In this document: positions 13,822 to 26,022 of the stretch, piece by piece
How positions within the stretch are numbered: position 1 is the stretch's first letter
Layout of the letters: every line of letters begins with the position of its first letter
Source of the DNA: Chanos chanos
Taxonomy: Eukaryota > Chordata > Actinopteri > Gonorynchiformes > Chanidae
Length of the DNA stretch: 64,000 bases
Assembly: GCF_902362185.1 (NCBI RefSeq)
Contig: NC_044503.1
Location: 23,699,484-23,763,483, forward strand
Direction: 5' to 3'
The notes under the pieces: model-generated
What the model was told of the DNA's origin: nothing
The model's input: only the letters and a program-made list of their open reading frames with translations
Database searches by the model: none
Program-made: the position numbers and the translations under genes

Positions 13822-14165
13822 TATCTATCTAAAATCTAACAATCTGAAAACAGTGTAAAGAGTAGTAAAACATGCTGTTAACTTTCTGCTTTTCTTGGTA
13901 CACCATGTGTATTGAGCTGCATTGGGTATGCGTTCTGTTTATAATTTATATAGATATATGTTGTTTTAATTCTCCTTTAATTCTTTTTTTTTTTAATTTA
14001 TGGACACTGTTGGTATAGGAGGAACGGCATGTCGTTCTTGACTGAAGTGCATGATAAAATGACAATAAAGGCATCTTGTATCTTGTATCTAATACATTAT
14101 CAGTGTCGTTACGCTTTGTTGTCATTAGTAAGTCTGAAAAGTCCCGTATCTATCTAAAATCTAAC
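13822..14165. repeat. Pair of perfect 19-base direct repeats, 306 bp apart
   Basis: TATCTATCTAAAATCTAAC occurs at 13822-13840 and again at 14147-14165, bracketing the LINE tail. The match extends one more base (A). The bracketing suggests a target-site duplication, but the LINE tail ends about 56 bp before the right copy, so a local duplication is equally possible. Confidence 0.7.
14018..14090 (+). mobile_element. 3' tail of a LINE (L2/CR1-like), heavily truncated
   Basis: The segment has the form of many fish L2/CR1-type LINE 3' ends: a CATGTCGTT motif, then GATAAAATGACAATAAAGGC, then a short tandem tail of CTTGTAT units. No reverse-transcriptase reading frame precedes it, so only the 3' end is present. 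The family assignment rests on remembered consensus form, not on a search. Confidence 0.55.
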
Positions 14166-15828
14166 ACAGTGCACCTTACATTTGACAGGAAGAAACCTGG
14201 TGTGCATTGTTTTAAAGAAATGTATCTGCACCATCAGTGTATGAACGGTGAGAACAAGTAATCAGATCTTATACGTGGTTTTCCTACAGCTACAGTACTG
14301 CTGTGAAAGCATTTTTTCACCCCCCTCATAGTGTGAGTGTGGACCTCACAGCCGCACCATTCCCACGGTGTCCTCTTCACTACGCCCTGTTTTTCAAGTT
14401 ATCTTTGGAGATAACCACATTGTCCATTCACCTTTACACAGCCCACAGGCGAAAAACAATGTGTTGTTGATGCATACGGAAGTAAACTGGTAAATTACAG
14501 TTAATATTGTTTCAGCGCCAAACCTAATAAACGCCTAATAGATGAATAACGTGAAGATTAAGTTGACAGATTAAATAAAGGAACACCTTTTGACAACTGC
14601 TGTGAGAAAGAAGGTGGAAGGTGTGAGCGCTGTGCAGTTATAAATCACTTATATGGCATTGTCTTCCTGAAGGTACCCTGAACTGCCAACATATGATAAA
14701 CCGTCAATAAAACTGAGCAGCCCTCTGATTGGATGGCTCTGATGCCTCATCGTCGAACCAGGTCAAAGGGTAAAAGCAATCATCTCATTTAATATGCCAT
14801 ATCACCTAAGTCATTGGACAATTTAAGCAGACAACGCAACATTTTGATTTCCTTTCTTGGCAGTTTGTCAGCTAAGCCAGATAAAAAAAAAGATCCTTGA
14901 CCATCAACGATTACAGGTGTAAGCAAAAGACCAAATGTGGTCAAGATCCATGGTACCATAATAACAACTAAGTCAACAACAAACAGGAATACAAATGAGA
15001 AGTGGATTTGTTCATTAAATGTAAATATCTGGGTTAGAAAACAAGCTAAAACCCCCTCAGACTACCTTTAATCTCAGTTACTCTCCAGTACCGTGAACTT
15101 TGACACATACTTAAAAAAAACCCCCAAAAAAACGGAAACCCTACACATAAACAGGAGACTTCAGTCAAGCAGTTGTACGTTCAAAGCAAACTTTGAGGGC
15201 AGAATTTATGTTAAGTCTGACTTAAAATAACTTTTTTTTTTCACTGTCTGAGCCAAGCAGACAGGCCTTGGCTGGTCTAAATGTCATCTGTTACTTGTCA
15301 ACGTCATCTCTATCTCTGTTTAGGTCCTGTTGTAAGGGCCAATTATCACTACGCCTCTGCCAAGTTTGACCTAAATCTGAGTAAACATGACAAATGCTGT
15401 CATTTCTTTTTCCCACTGGGGGTGTACTACTACTTTTCATTAAATGACGTAAATAATAATATACTAAAAACACTGCTAAGAGGGATGTCAATCAACATGA
15501 CATTAATAGCATTGAACCGCATCACTGAATTTTGCTATAAGAATGTGCAAAGTTCAAAGTCAGCACCTAAAACAATAAACATGAGGTCACATAGCAGAGT
15601 GTCATCATCTCTGATGTCTTAACAGATAAAAGGTTTTAACATCATTCGGTTAGTCAAAAAAGAAACACACACACACACAATAATTAACACAACGGCCTAG
15701 TTTTTTTGTGCCCCAAGACTCCTCAGTGTTTTGTCAGTGCTTAAACTAACAAAGCACCTTGACAGAAGACCAAACCACTGTCTGAGAGATAGACAGAGAG
15801 AGAGGGAGAGAGAGAGAGAGGGGGGGGG

Positions 15829-15864
<36 letters not shown>

Positions 15865-17929
15865 AACACTACCCTCAAAATGTGTGACAGACTGCAAACA
15901 AACAACACATCACACTGAACATATCTAACAGGCAAGGCGAGACAAGCCTGGACCTGTGGTCTGCCTATTCGAAAGCCTTAGGCGCTGATAACAGTTCTTA
16001 CAACGTCTACACCATCATACAAACAATAAACAATGAAATCATGTCACAAGTCTCATTTGACCGTCCCTCGAAATGTCCAGAGTAAGGGGAAAAAAAAAAT
16101 TGACCCACATCGAAATCCTTTGTCCTGCTTTGTCACGTTAACAACGTTCCACCGCAATGACAACGCGCCTATTTCTCTCATAAAACTGAGTTAGACTGGG
16201 GGGAACCAAGCATTATCAAAAACGCTGTCTAAACAAATTCATTTCCTAAGACTGAGTTAAGGCAAAAATGAAGATACAGCGCTGTTCTAATTTTATTTTG
16301 TCGAATATGCGCTTTTATGTACTGCACCACCTCTGAGCCATTTCCAAAGAAATTAGCTGACCAGTCTCACAAGCAAGTAGCTTCACATCAGTTTTCCTTT
16401 TTTCTTTTCACTTTTTGGCAGAGTTCCACTGTTTATATAATTTTTCGGAAATGTGCTTCCAGCTGGTGCATGTGTGTGTTTGCTCATGAGGCACCATGAG
16501 ATTTCAAAATACCATGACTTCACTCCGGTTGCGTGACCCTAGTGCTTTAAGCGAGAGAAAACACAAGTTTGCAATGCTTCCATGTGATATTCAGGAAAGG
16601 AACAACGACTCATCCATCCCGTGGAACTATATTCAGTTATCCCCATGTGATTATTGTTTTGTTTTTTCTCCATCCAAGTTTTTTCTCCATCAAACAAAGC
16701 CTGGGAGATATGTTTCCATGTACTGGGCACATTATAGATCCCACATTCCTTATGTATTGTGTACTGTATTCAGTAAACCACTGTAAACCACTGTCTTCAG
16801 TAAATCATTTTTGTTTTTGATTTTTCATGTGTTTTTTTTTTTCTCCAACCAACATAGCCTGATGAATTTTTTTCTTATTAGCTTCTCCCTACTGTGCACA
16901 TTGTAGTTCATTCGTACTCTATGTACCAAACGGGAATGCTAATTGCAGCAGGAGTGGGCACAAGTTGCTATTTTTCCACGTGACACACCCCAGCTAGAGT
17001 GCTAGACTATGTATTGCTTCAGAGAATATTTCTGGTAACAATTCCTGTAATAAGGATCCTTGTGTCATGTGAATGGCACATCCTGGATCTCTCCAATACA
17101 GACAAGTCCTTACAGAGCATGTGCAGCACAGAGTGGTTACAACAAATGCATCCTGGGTGGGTCTGATTGCTCTGCATTCTGAACAACTTATATCCGTATG
17201 CAAAAGCACCTCAGCTCTCACTCACGGGACTGATGAATTCAGTAGGATGTAACTGGTGACCAGTTGTGGTGAATTAGCTCTATGGTCTATTGTTATTTAG
17301 CACACAACAATGACTGAACTCGAATAGCTTGTTATTGCCACATAGTCTTTGCACACAATTTTCTCTTAGGCAAAACAAGTACAAAAGTACAAGATTTCTA
17401 AAGAACAGCCATTTCCTTATGAAACAACTCTTTAAGGTGGATCTACTACATTCTCTTGGAAAATTGCATACAAAGTATACAAGAAGTATACAAATGAAAC
17501 CATTGTTTGATATGCTTTTGAAATGTAAACACTATTCCCAAAAACAGACTTTAGTATCTAATATGTTCTTTTTTTCTTCACACTGGACCTAAGTGTCTGG
17601 TTGCAACATAACAGCAATGAAAGACAGGTCTGTTACAGTGAGGCCTGGACCAATCCTGTTACTAATGGTGAATTAAAAAAAAATATTATTACCACACCAT
17701 GACAAAGCTAAACAAGACTTTCATCTACTGAGAACTGTTCACTTCTCTAAGGAATATCCAGTGAACCCTGTTTAACATTTATAACCAGCTAAACAACATC
17801 AACAACAAGCCTGAACAAATATTCAAGCATCTGGTTGCTGTAGAGATCATTTGAGTGGCCTCACTCTTCAAATGTTTAATGATTTTGCAAACCAACTGAG
17901 GCTGCCAGGTGCATTTATCTGTTTTCTAT
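14166..17929. other. Intergenic DNA, no supported gene
   Basis: AT-rich unique sequence with one GA/G microsatellite (15791-15862). Two weakly similar segments near 16670-16770 and 16840-16930 both start with TTTTTCTCC and contain AGCCTG; they may be an old duplication. No exon is recognised. Confidence 0.45.
15791..15862 (+). repeat. (GA)n with internal G run
   Basis: A purine-only tract of GA repeats interrupted by a run of about ten G. Confidence 0.9.
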
Positions 17930-18125
17930 ACTCAATTCACTTGATAACAAAAGCCCATCCTTGAATGTGGGTCGTATGGGGCGGGCATGGCTGTAATGAA
18001 TGTGTGCAGTTTGGGGGGGGGGGGGGGGGGGGTAACCATAGCAGAGGCTAATGCCATTAGCAAGAGGATTAGACAAGGCCCAGTGTGTGCCATTACTGTG
18101 CCAGTTCATCAGGCCCTAGTGAATC
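17930..18125. promoter_or_regulatory. Candidate conserved non-coding element with paired-type homeodomain site
   Basis: The sequence is of balanced composition, unlike its AT-rich surroundings. At 18049-18059 it carries TAATGCCATTA, the TAAT-N3-ATTA arrangement known as a P3 site for paired-class homeodomain dimers, inside a 15-base near-palindrome. A 20-base G run (18013-18032) interrupts it. Enhancer function is inferred. Confidence 0.25.
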
Positions 18126-21100
18126 GACTGTAACCAGAGACAGCGAGGACCTGAACAAACAAGGAGCGACCAAAGCAGTTTGAGCCGGTTACTCGCAGCT
18201 GTAACCATCTCAAAAAAAAAAAAAATGCAACCTGTCACAACATTGGTGACATTCAAGGTTCCCCTTTGATGAGAACGCTCCCTTTCTTCCCAATCAATAT
18301 ATCTTTTAAAATGGAAAGGAACAATTCTAGTTTTGACCTTTCCAACGTGTCCGTGCCTCAGTTAACAGTAAAGCCAGTACTATGTGGTTTCATGCCTTTT
18401 CTGCCTATTGTACAGAGGAGGAGGGAAAAAATCAAACAAAAGAATGCTAAACAAAACAGAACTGAAAAGAATGAACGTACTTTGATCTAATGCTCTGTTA
18501 AGCAACGGACATTGATCATGTATATAAAGTGAACATCAGTGAAACCCATATTTTGTGTTTGGCTCTGTAAATCCTATCGAATATAGCCCTTGCCTTTTCT
18601 TCTTACCTATTTAAAACATTTGAAACGTTGTGATACGCTAAAATGGTGACATTTGTGGTCCAGAGATCATGGGGGGAAAATGAGAAGGGTACAGCGAAAG
18701 GATCTGACATTGAAAAACCAAATATGCGTCAAGCACAAATAAAATTAGCTGTGTATTAGCTGTGGATCAGCTTACACCTCCGCACTCCCCCCGTTACTGT
18801 GGAAGTAAGCGCCATGTGAAAAATGTTACGGGGTTGTGGGAACAGCCTGAGGCACAATACAAACTGGAAAGACTAGTCGCCAAGGAGAAGTTGCGCGCGC
18901 TCCACCCTTTGCGCTTAGGGGATCTGGATTTGCTTTGGTTCTATCCTCTAATAATGTCATCAGAAACTGAGCTCTAGGAAACAGCTGATGTTTCAACACT
19001 GTCAGACACCGGGCTAGTTGTGACAGCTGAGGTTAAAGTGCTGTTCCTGTCAGGATATTAGCGTAGGTTTACCACATCACTTTATTATATCCTGGTCTTC
19101 ACGAGCGTCACTTGCGACATAAACAGCCTCAAATTAATGTGAGGTTAAAACTCACACAAGTGTAGAGCTGCAATGTCAACCGACCCCCATTCTAGTAAAT
19201 TAGATAAATCTTGGTTGGCAACTCGTGCTCCATTTCTCACATTCATTCAAGATGAACAAACTGTAATGTTGCGCAGCGAACGACATTCGTGTCATGGTTT
19301 TATCTTTCCGTCGCCGGAAGTATAATAGTACGTTCGCGAACAATGACAACTATTTAGTTTGTTGATCACAGGTTTCCTTCTTGAAAGTTCCAGTTGCCTG
19401 CCGGAGTCCAGTCGCTGTTAAGTTGACATCCACATCACACAATGATTCTTCTACATGATTTAATAGTTTAATTTCTAGCAGACTAGAACTGGCAATCTAA
19501 GCCTATATTTGATCCACGCAAATATATCACTGTATCACGTACAAGTCAAAGAAGAGTTTAGAATTTATAAATTAAAGTAGTATTGATTATGTAACGTAAT
19601 ATGTATGACCACTTTATCCCAAAATCCTCAGTTGACTGGAATCACCCATAAACCAAAAAAGGTTCCAAAAGCTGGCACAATGCCTGGTCTCTTCCAGAGC
19701 AACATTCTTTTGGTTGCTAGGCGGACTTGGCAAGACATCCAGTTCTAGAACAAGTCGCAAGCATGACGCAGCCGTCTAATTTTTTGAACAAGGGCTATCT
19801 TTTCTTTTAGTCTTAATAACTGTTTCCCGGAATACTTCTGTGAGGACTGCATACTGAACAGTACGTTCTTCAATAGCTGATTAATTACTAACGTTGCTTA
19901 ATTTGGTTCAGACATTATATATTACATGATATAAAGTCTAGAGTTGACACAGATGTTCAAACACATTTAACGTTACTTCATGTACGATCACGTATGTTCC
20001 ATGGTGATAGTCATGGTTACGTAGAAGTTGAGTCATGATCGCCGGTGGTACATCAATCTGGCTAGCCTAACGCTTAAATTACGACAGCAAATAGCAGCAT
20101 TCAGGTAACCCCGCCCTTTCTTCTGATGAACTAATTGGGTTGATTTTCTGAAACCAACAATGAAACGGTTTGTTTCCCCTCTTTTTCTCTCCGTACTGAA
20201 ACAAATATGACGATTCTTGGTTTCTGAATAGGAAGACAGAGGAGTGCTCAACACGTATCAAGGACAGCAGAGCAAGCCTTGAATGTGACCAGTCCCACAT
20301 TCCTCGTCCCTCCAACAGCTCTGAGACAATGTTACCATTGTCTCGTCTAGAAACTTAAAACGTCAAGTCATTGCGTTCTAGGCAATGTGAGATATCATCG
20401 GAATGTCTTTAAATATTCTCATTAGACAAAAATCCGGAAGAAGTTGAAAACAATAGTAAACTTCCGGTTCAAGAACAATCCTTCAATCTGTGGTACTTAA
20501 GAAAAATATTTGCTTTCAGTTAGAACCAGTGCCACTTTGAGTCATATGATAACTCACAAGGGGATGCCAGAAATCTTAGCTTGCTCTACATCACATTGTG
20601 GGTTTTTAATGTGCTATGAAAGCACTTATGTTTCAGTCCGTTTTGCCTTTTGGCACTTTTTCTCCTTAAAGCCAGCACAAACACATCAGATCTTAGTAAT
20701 CTACATGACAGGCCAATAAGCTAAACAAGATATGTTTGTGCTGTGCTGCGAGAAAAGTACTACACTGCCTTGTGAATTACAGGCATTTGAGCTGACACAA
20801 ACTGGATCCCTGCCATCTCAAAACCTCTGGGACCCCAGAAACTAGAAACTAAAGCACATTCTACGTTAAGACGTTTCCCACCATAACCATAGCACATGAA
20901 GTAGGCTCAACGGTTACCCAAGAGCGTACATACTTCTCTTTCTCATGAGTACGTCTCCATAGCAACATAATACAATGCACTGCCTATTCAAACAACATTC
21001 CCTCTTACTGTTTTCAGTTAGTGGTGGTGGTGATGGGGGGGGAGAGAAAAAAGCAACAGAGTGCCCTCAGGTTATGTACTTATGAAGAAATTGCTGTTGG

Positions 21101-22724
21101 TATTATTTATCTTCAGTTCAACCCTTTTTATGACATACAGACAGGCATTACAACTAAGGTTAAATGTCTCTGGTTGTGTATTTTATGTGGATTACGTGAA
21201 GAAACAGCATCTGTAACAAATATATTTCTACCCATTCAACATACATACAGACATAATATCCTTACATTACAATGTAGTTTTATTTTTTGTTAGTTTTTCT
21301 GCACTGTAAACACTGAAACAAACATGACTGCGGATAGGATGAGAGAGTAAGTGTGTTTGTTCTGCCGTTAGTTTAAAGCACTGGCGAGCAAGGAAGTTGC
21401 TGGAGTTCTGGCTGAGCTGATTAAGTGTTGGCTCAGCATAGTCCAGTGTCCTTGTGAATCAGCAACATGTGACTACACAACAGAGTCAGTTCTCTGAAGT
21501 CTTTCCCTTGAGATGGTACGAAAATGGATGTAGAGTTTTAGAGGGGTACTTTAAAAAGTTTAACACAAAAAAAATATTTGTTGCCATACACATTCTTATT
21601 ACATCATATTGCTCAGCAGCTGACTCTTGTTTTAGATACACAGCCATGTGCTCACCTGTTTTCAGAGGGGGCAAAAACACAACCAGTCACTCACAAAATA
21701 TTTCCCCCTTATGTAACCAAAGCTAATAGCTATCCACACCAAAGCTATTCAGTACTGGGAACGAGTGGAAACAAGTATTTCTCATTGTTTATGTCGCAAT
21801 TTTCAAATCATAGCAGTGTTTGTTGTATGTGACATCATTTTCTTCTAATTAGAAATATGTGCTTCAAATTGTTGTGATGTGATGATAGACAAATGGGAAA
21901 TGCTCACTTAATAATACCATTGATAAATTATTCAGGCCAAATACAACAACACTAGTTACTTTTAAATCATTAATTCAGTTCAAGCCCTGGTGTCATGAGT
22001 AACACTCTGTTTCCTGAGTCTGGAAAGACCTTACATTCATCAAGTGAAAGCAAAACTCTAGCTGCAAAAAAACAGACCAAAAAAAACAAAAGAAAAAAAC
22101 CCAACAAAATTGTTGTTCTGTCAGTATTCCAGGATAGCAGATGCCATTTGGACAGTTGGAGGTTTCAAATGCTCTGATTATTGTACACACCCTTATCACT
22201 GCAACTGCATCTTATCTAGACACTCTAGTTCCAGAACATTCTGCTAACCTTTCATGTGTTCAAACGTGTAAGAATGTGGCTATGTCCGTTCAAACTCACC
22301 ACCCCCCCCCCCCCAAATCTTTCATATCAGGACAATGTCACTCTTTGGAAACCAAAGACAGGTCAAAAAAAAAAACCCAGTTTAGAAGACGGAACTCCCA
22401 TTATGAATGGACAACCAGGAAACAGCTCTGCGGTGTCACAGTTCCTTTTAATGTTGTGTGTAGTTCCTGTTGGGTATGTTCTATATCAGGTATGAACAGT
22501 TCTTCAAATTACTGAGGAAAAAAAAAATGAAACTTGGAATGCAAAATGATATCCATGTACATATAATGAAGAAGCAAGTCTCAACAATAAAGTGTCTGTT
22601 GCTCAGAATCTTGAGTGCCACTTGAAGGAACAAATGCACAGCTAGAAGTGTAAAAAATAAAACACGGAGTTTTAAATATAAAATATAAAATTCTCTCATT
22701 TTGTCTAGTGTCCATAGTCACTGT
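18126..22724. other. Intergenic DNA downstream of mcl1, no supported gene
   Basis: Mostly unique sequence. A small GC-richer patch near 19260-19340 has an ETS-like CCGGAAG and the palindrome TTCGCGAA and could be a promoter remnant, but no gene starts there visibly. A degenerate RFX-type X-box fits at 20953-20966. A C run lies at about 22302-22314. Confidence 0.4.
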
Positions 22725-22730
22725 TTTATT
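22725..22730 (-). terminator. mcl1: Likely mcl1 poly(A) signal (AATAAA)
   Basis: AATAAA on the minus strand, about 120 bp past the mcl1 stop codon. Further A-rich candidates downstream mean longer transcripts are possible. Confidence 0.5.
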
Positions 22731-22850
22731 TACAGTCTTTACACTTTGAAATCCTTTTTCCATGAGGGAAAAAAATGGGGTTGAAGAGTTTCACCGTGTG
22801 ACGTCTCTCCTCAACATGCCTCAGCTCTTCAGCACAGTGAAAAGTCACTC

Positions 22851-24283
22851 TTAAGATTTAATCAAAAGGGCCAGTCCTGCTCCAATGCCTGCTATGCCAA
22901 CAAATGTCATTAGTGCATTCCTCACTGCTGATTCAGGGTCCACGACATGAAAAAATTCTTCAAATCCATCCTAGGGCAGAAAAAAATATAAAGCGTTAAA
23001 AAAAAAAAAAAAAATACCACCCAGACAGAACAGTTTCCAATCTCAGAAACACAACTGGTCATCCAACTATTTTCAACCGCCTGCATGCAAATTGCCTAAA
23101 ATCCCTTACAGTGAAACTGAAAGCAAAGTTTGGTTTTTTTTTGTTAGGTAAATATGTTCGAGGGTTGAGTTTAGCTCAGAAAAGTCAACACACCTAAACT
23201 AAGGGTTTAGCGACTGTAGCCATAATTGTCAGGTGCTGAGCTGTACTCACCCACGCGTTGTTATCAATCAACCAGGTTCTCTGTTCAGAGAGGAGATAAG
23301 AGGAGATCTCTTCTGCCACCAGGTTCACACGCTCCTTCTGACCCATGTCCTTCAGATGTTGGCAAACTACAACGCCGAATGTCAACAGGCTGGCAATGCG
23401 ACCCCAGTTGGTTTTACCATCGCTGAAGAGATCCCTAGCAACCCCAGAGATTATGCTCATATCGTTGCCTCGCTCGTCCAAACTGAGCTTCGTAATCATG
23501 CCTGTAGAACGACACGGGTCATGGAACAGAAAGTGAATAACATGGCGCGAGGAAAGGGACAAGGTGAACGGTACTTAAGTGTTTAAGTGTTTTGACAACG
23601 CAGACCATAAAAAAAATCTCGTGAAGAATAGACTATGCTTGAGTTCAGTCGGGAGTCGTTAACAGGGAGGAGCTGAATATGGAAACATCTAACTATATTT
23701 AACGTTTATACATCAGTCCTTGATGAGCTCAATACATAGTTGGAAAATGTACAACATTAAAAAAGAATACTAAAAAAGAACAGGCTATTCATCGTATGGA
23801 GAGATTCAACACTTTAAGAAGCAGCATCATTAAATGAACCTCACCATTATATGCGATTTTATGTTTCACCACAAGTCCGTCCACAACACGCTTCATCGTG
23901 GACAAACGTTTATCTTTCGGAGTCCACGACGGCGAGAAGTCGGTATATTTCTCCATGAAATCGCAAATTAGTCTCCGGGTGTCCTCTTCCAGTTCATTTT
24001 CTGAGAAGCAGGACTTGTTCTTCTCCTCACGGTCAAACATTGGTGATGATCCGGACACGAGGCCCTGAGCGTACACGGTACGAGTTCCTGGTGTGGTCGG
24101 TCGTGGGACCCCGTTAAGTATTCCAGTTCCAGATTCTTTATAAACTCTCTGCGTCAGACAAACCACTGATGGTGAAGCTACGGGCTCTGTTTCCTCGTCG
24201 AAAAATTGTAGAAGCTTGTTTGGTAGAAGAGGGCAAACTAAACGAGGCCTAGTCGGTGTACGCTGAGCTGGCATAAGCAGCAT
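22851..24283 (-). CDS. mcl1: MCL1-type BCL2-family anti-apoptotic protein
   Basis: Three coding exons on the minus strand, as in human MCL1: 23845-24283, 23251-23501 and 22851-22970, giving 269 residues. Junctions are GT-AG and in phase. Seen: a Ser/Thr/Pro-rich N-terminal region (about 36-100), a BH3-like helix around KRLSTMKRVVDGL (about 125-137), BH1 NWGRIASLLTFG (178-189), BH2 from TWL to WDGFEEFF (222-237), and a C-terminal hydrophobic anchor (about 249-267) ending in KS. Known role: it sits in the outer mitochondrial membrane and holds BAK, BIM and NOXA in check; its N-terminus drives rapid turnover in mammals. The N-terminus is shorter and quite different from human, as is usual in fish. 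The start chosen is the first Met (the fourth residue is also Met). It could be either teleost mcl1 copy; which one is not settled here. Confidence 0.96.
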
Positions 24284-25187
24284 CTTGTATAGACCCCGGT
24301 CGTTTTGTGGAAAATCTAGCCTAATTTTACTCGAGAACTACGACCTATCATTTGGAGTAAATGTCGCCTATCAAGCCTACCACAGAAATTCCGAATAGGC
24401 ATATCGTTCTCTCAACGCGGAAGCGGAGATGCAGTGCAGCGCTGCATGTATTTGTAAGGTAGAGGCACGGGGGGAGGGCTTTCCTTCAACCAATCACTGT
24501 CGTTGCACGTACGTCAACGCAAGTACATCGCTAGATGTGTGTAAGCATGTTTCACACGTAAAGAACATTTTATTTTGAACAAGACGCGTTTTCTAACACA
24601 TGTACATCATAGATGTTCTATCATACATTTCTTCCGAATGTGCTACAGCTTTGAAACAATATCCTATGAGATGCAATAAAGAGGCAATACATTCACGTCA
24701 AATAAAAGAACCTACTGCATATGCAGTCAGTACAGAAACACACTGCAAACGTATTCACGTGAGTTTTTTTCTTTTTGACAGATACCTGAATTTTGTTCAT
24801 TAATTCTGATTTTACGGCACTCTAAAGTATCGTTGTGTTTGCTCATTCTATTATTGTCCAGTTCATCCGGTCACATTGTACGCATGTATTCATGTGCTTG
24901 GTCATTCACTTGCAACTGCGATTGACGTTGAACAGAAACGTCTGCCCATAACAGATTTTTAAGAGCAGTATCTCCCCCTTGTGACAAGAACTAAAGCTCT
25001 CTGTCTCCAGTATGTATATAACTACATTTGCCTGTTGTCTTGATTAATATCCACGATATTACGGCTGAAGCTGAAGCAAATCGCGACGTATATGCATAAC
25101 ACGTTTTTATGTCACTCAAACAGTCAGAACGTATAACACTCAAGAGAGTTAAACCAAAATAGTTCAAGACAAATATTTCTGTAAATC
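24284..25187. promoter_or_regulatory. mcl1 promoter and upstream flank
   Basis: Just upstream of the start codon lies a GC-richer stretch (about 24400-24520) with a CCAATCAC box near 24490 and a GGGAGGGC Sp1-like run. A promoter here is inferred from position; no transcription start can be read. Confidence 0.45.
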
Positions 25188-25193
25188 TTTATT
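25188..25193 (-). terminator. ensa: Candidate distal poly(A) signal of ensa (AATAAA)
   Basis: AAATAAAG on the minus strand is followed by T/G-rich DNA. If used, the ensa 3' UTR would be about 3 kb. A nearer AATAAA lies at 27573-27578. Which one is used cannot be told from sequence. Confidence 0.4.
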
Positions 25194-25830
25194 TCAAACA
25201 CATAAGTCTTCAGCATTACCCTTAACCAGTCGTTACACACAGGCATAATACAACCGTTGTCTCCTCATTAAGGGATCGAATGTGGCAAGGCAAATGTGCA
25301 ATAGAATTCAGTGTGGTGCATTAATTTTGTGAAATTCAAATTTCAGCAAAATTTAGAAAAGTTCTACAGACACTATTACAGCAGGAGTCATATTAAGAGT
25401 AGGTGACATGAGAATATTCATATATATTTTAACTAGGATTTGAATTCAAACATGTCAATGCAAGTTTCTCTCTTTGTGTAAAAGCCCTGGAAAAAAACTG
25501 TCAAACAAGCTCTTAAGCCGAACACAGCAATTAACAGTTACTTACAAGCGATGACTTTGCTTGTAGGAACACATGTATAAGATCCATATCGGAGTTAAAA
25601 TGTGTGTTTACATCTGACAAATCAACTAGATCTATAGTTGGACATTACAGGCATATGTTTTTTTGCTCCTTCCAAGGCGAAGAGATTTTGGCAAAGTGGA
25701 AATAAAGAACAACACAGAAAAAACGGCCAATCGTGAAAAATACTCATACATGTAGGATTCTGAGTGTGAAAAACATTCAGGTCGTGCAAGCGCAATAGTG
25801 GTGAATTGTTCCAGCAGAGTGCAAGAGCTG

Positions 25831-26022
25831 GGGGGGTATTCCTGAAAGTGGGTTTAGTGAAAACTCTGAGTTAGTTAACCCAGAAGATGTATTAAACCTC
25901 CTAATAAAAGAGCCCTATGGCTTCATTCTCCTAGCTAAACAAAGCCATAAGGCTCTTCTGTTTACCACTCCCTATGAGTTAACTCTGTGTTTTCACTAAA
26001 CCCGCTTTCTGGAATACCCACC
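25831..26022. mobile_element. Fold-back MITE with long terminal inverted repeats
   Basis: An element of about 192 bp whose two ends are inverted copies over about 45 bp, each built as GGGTATTCC-GAAAG-GGGTTTAGTGAAAAC, with a handful of mismatches. The middle also pairs (GAGCCCTATGGC against GCCATAAGGCTC), so the single strand folds into nearly one continuous hairpin. There is no reading frame. I could not define a target-site duplication and so assign no superfamily. It probably lies within the ensa 3' UTR. Confidence 0.85.

Noticed and set aside
15731-15928. Arg-Glu repeat frame and its antisense Ser-Leu frame
   Set aside because: Both are products of the GA repeat.
18762-18977. 71-codon plus-strand frame with a few Pro-rich residues
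   Set aside because: No recognisable domain and no splice partners; composition is that of random sequence.
20953-20966. RFX X-box match GTCTCCATAGCAAC
   Set aside because: It fits only the degenerate X-box consensus, for which dozens of matches are expected by chance in 64 kb. The same caution applies to 46219-46231.
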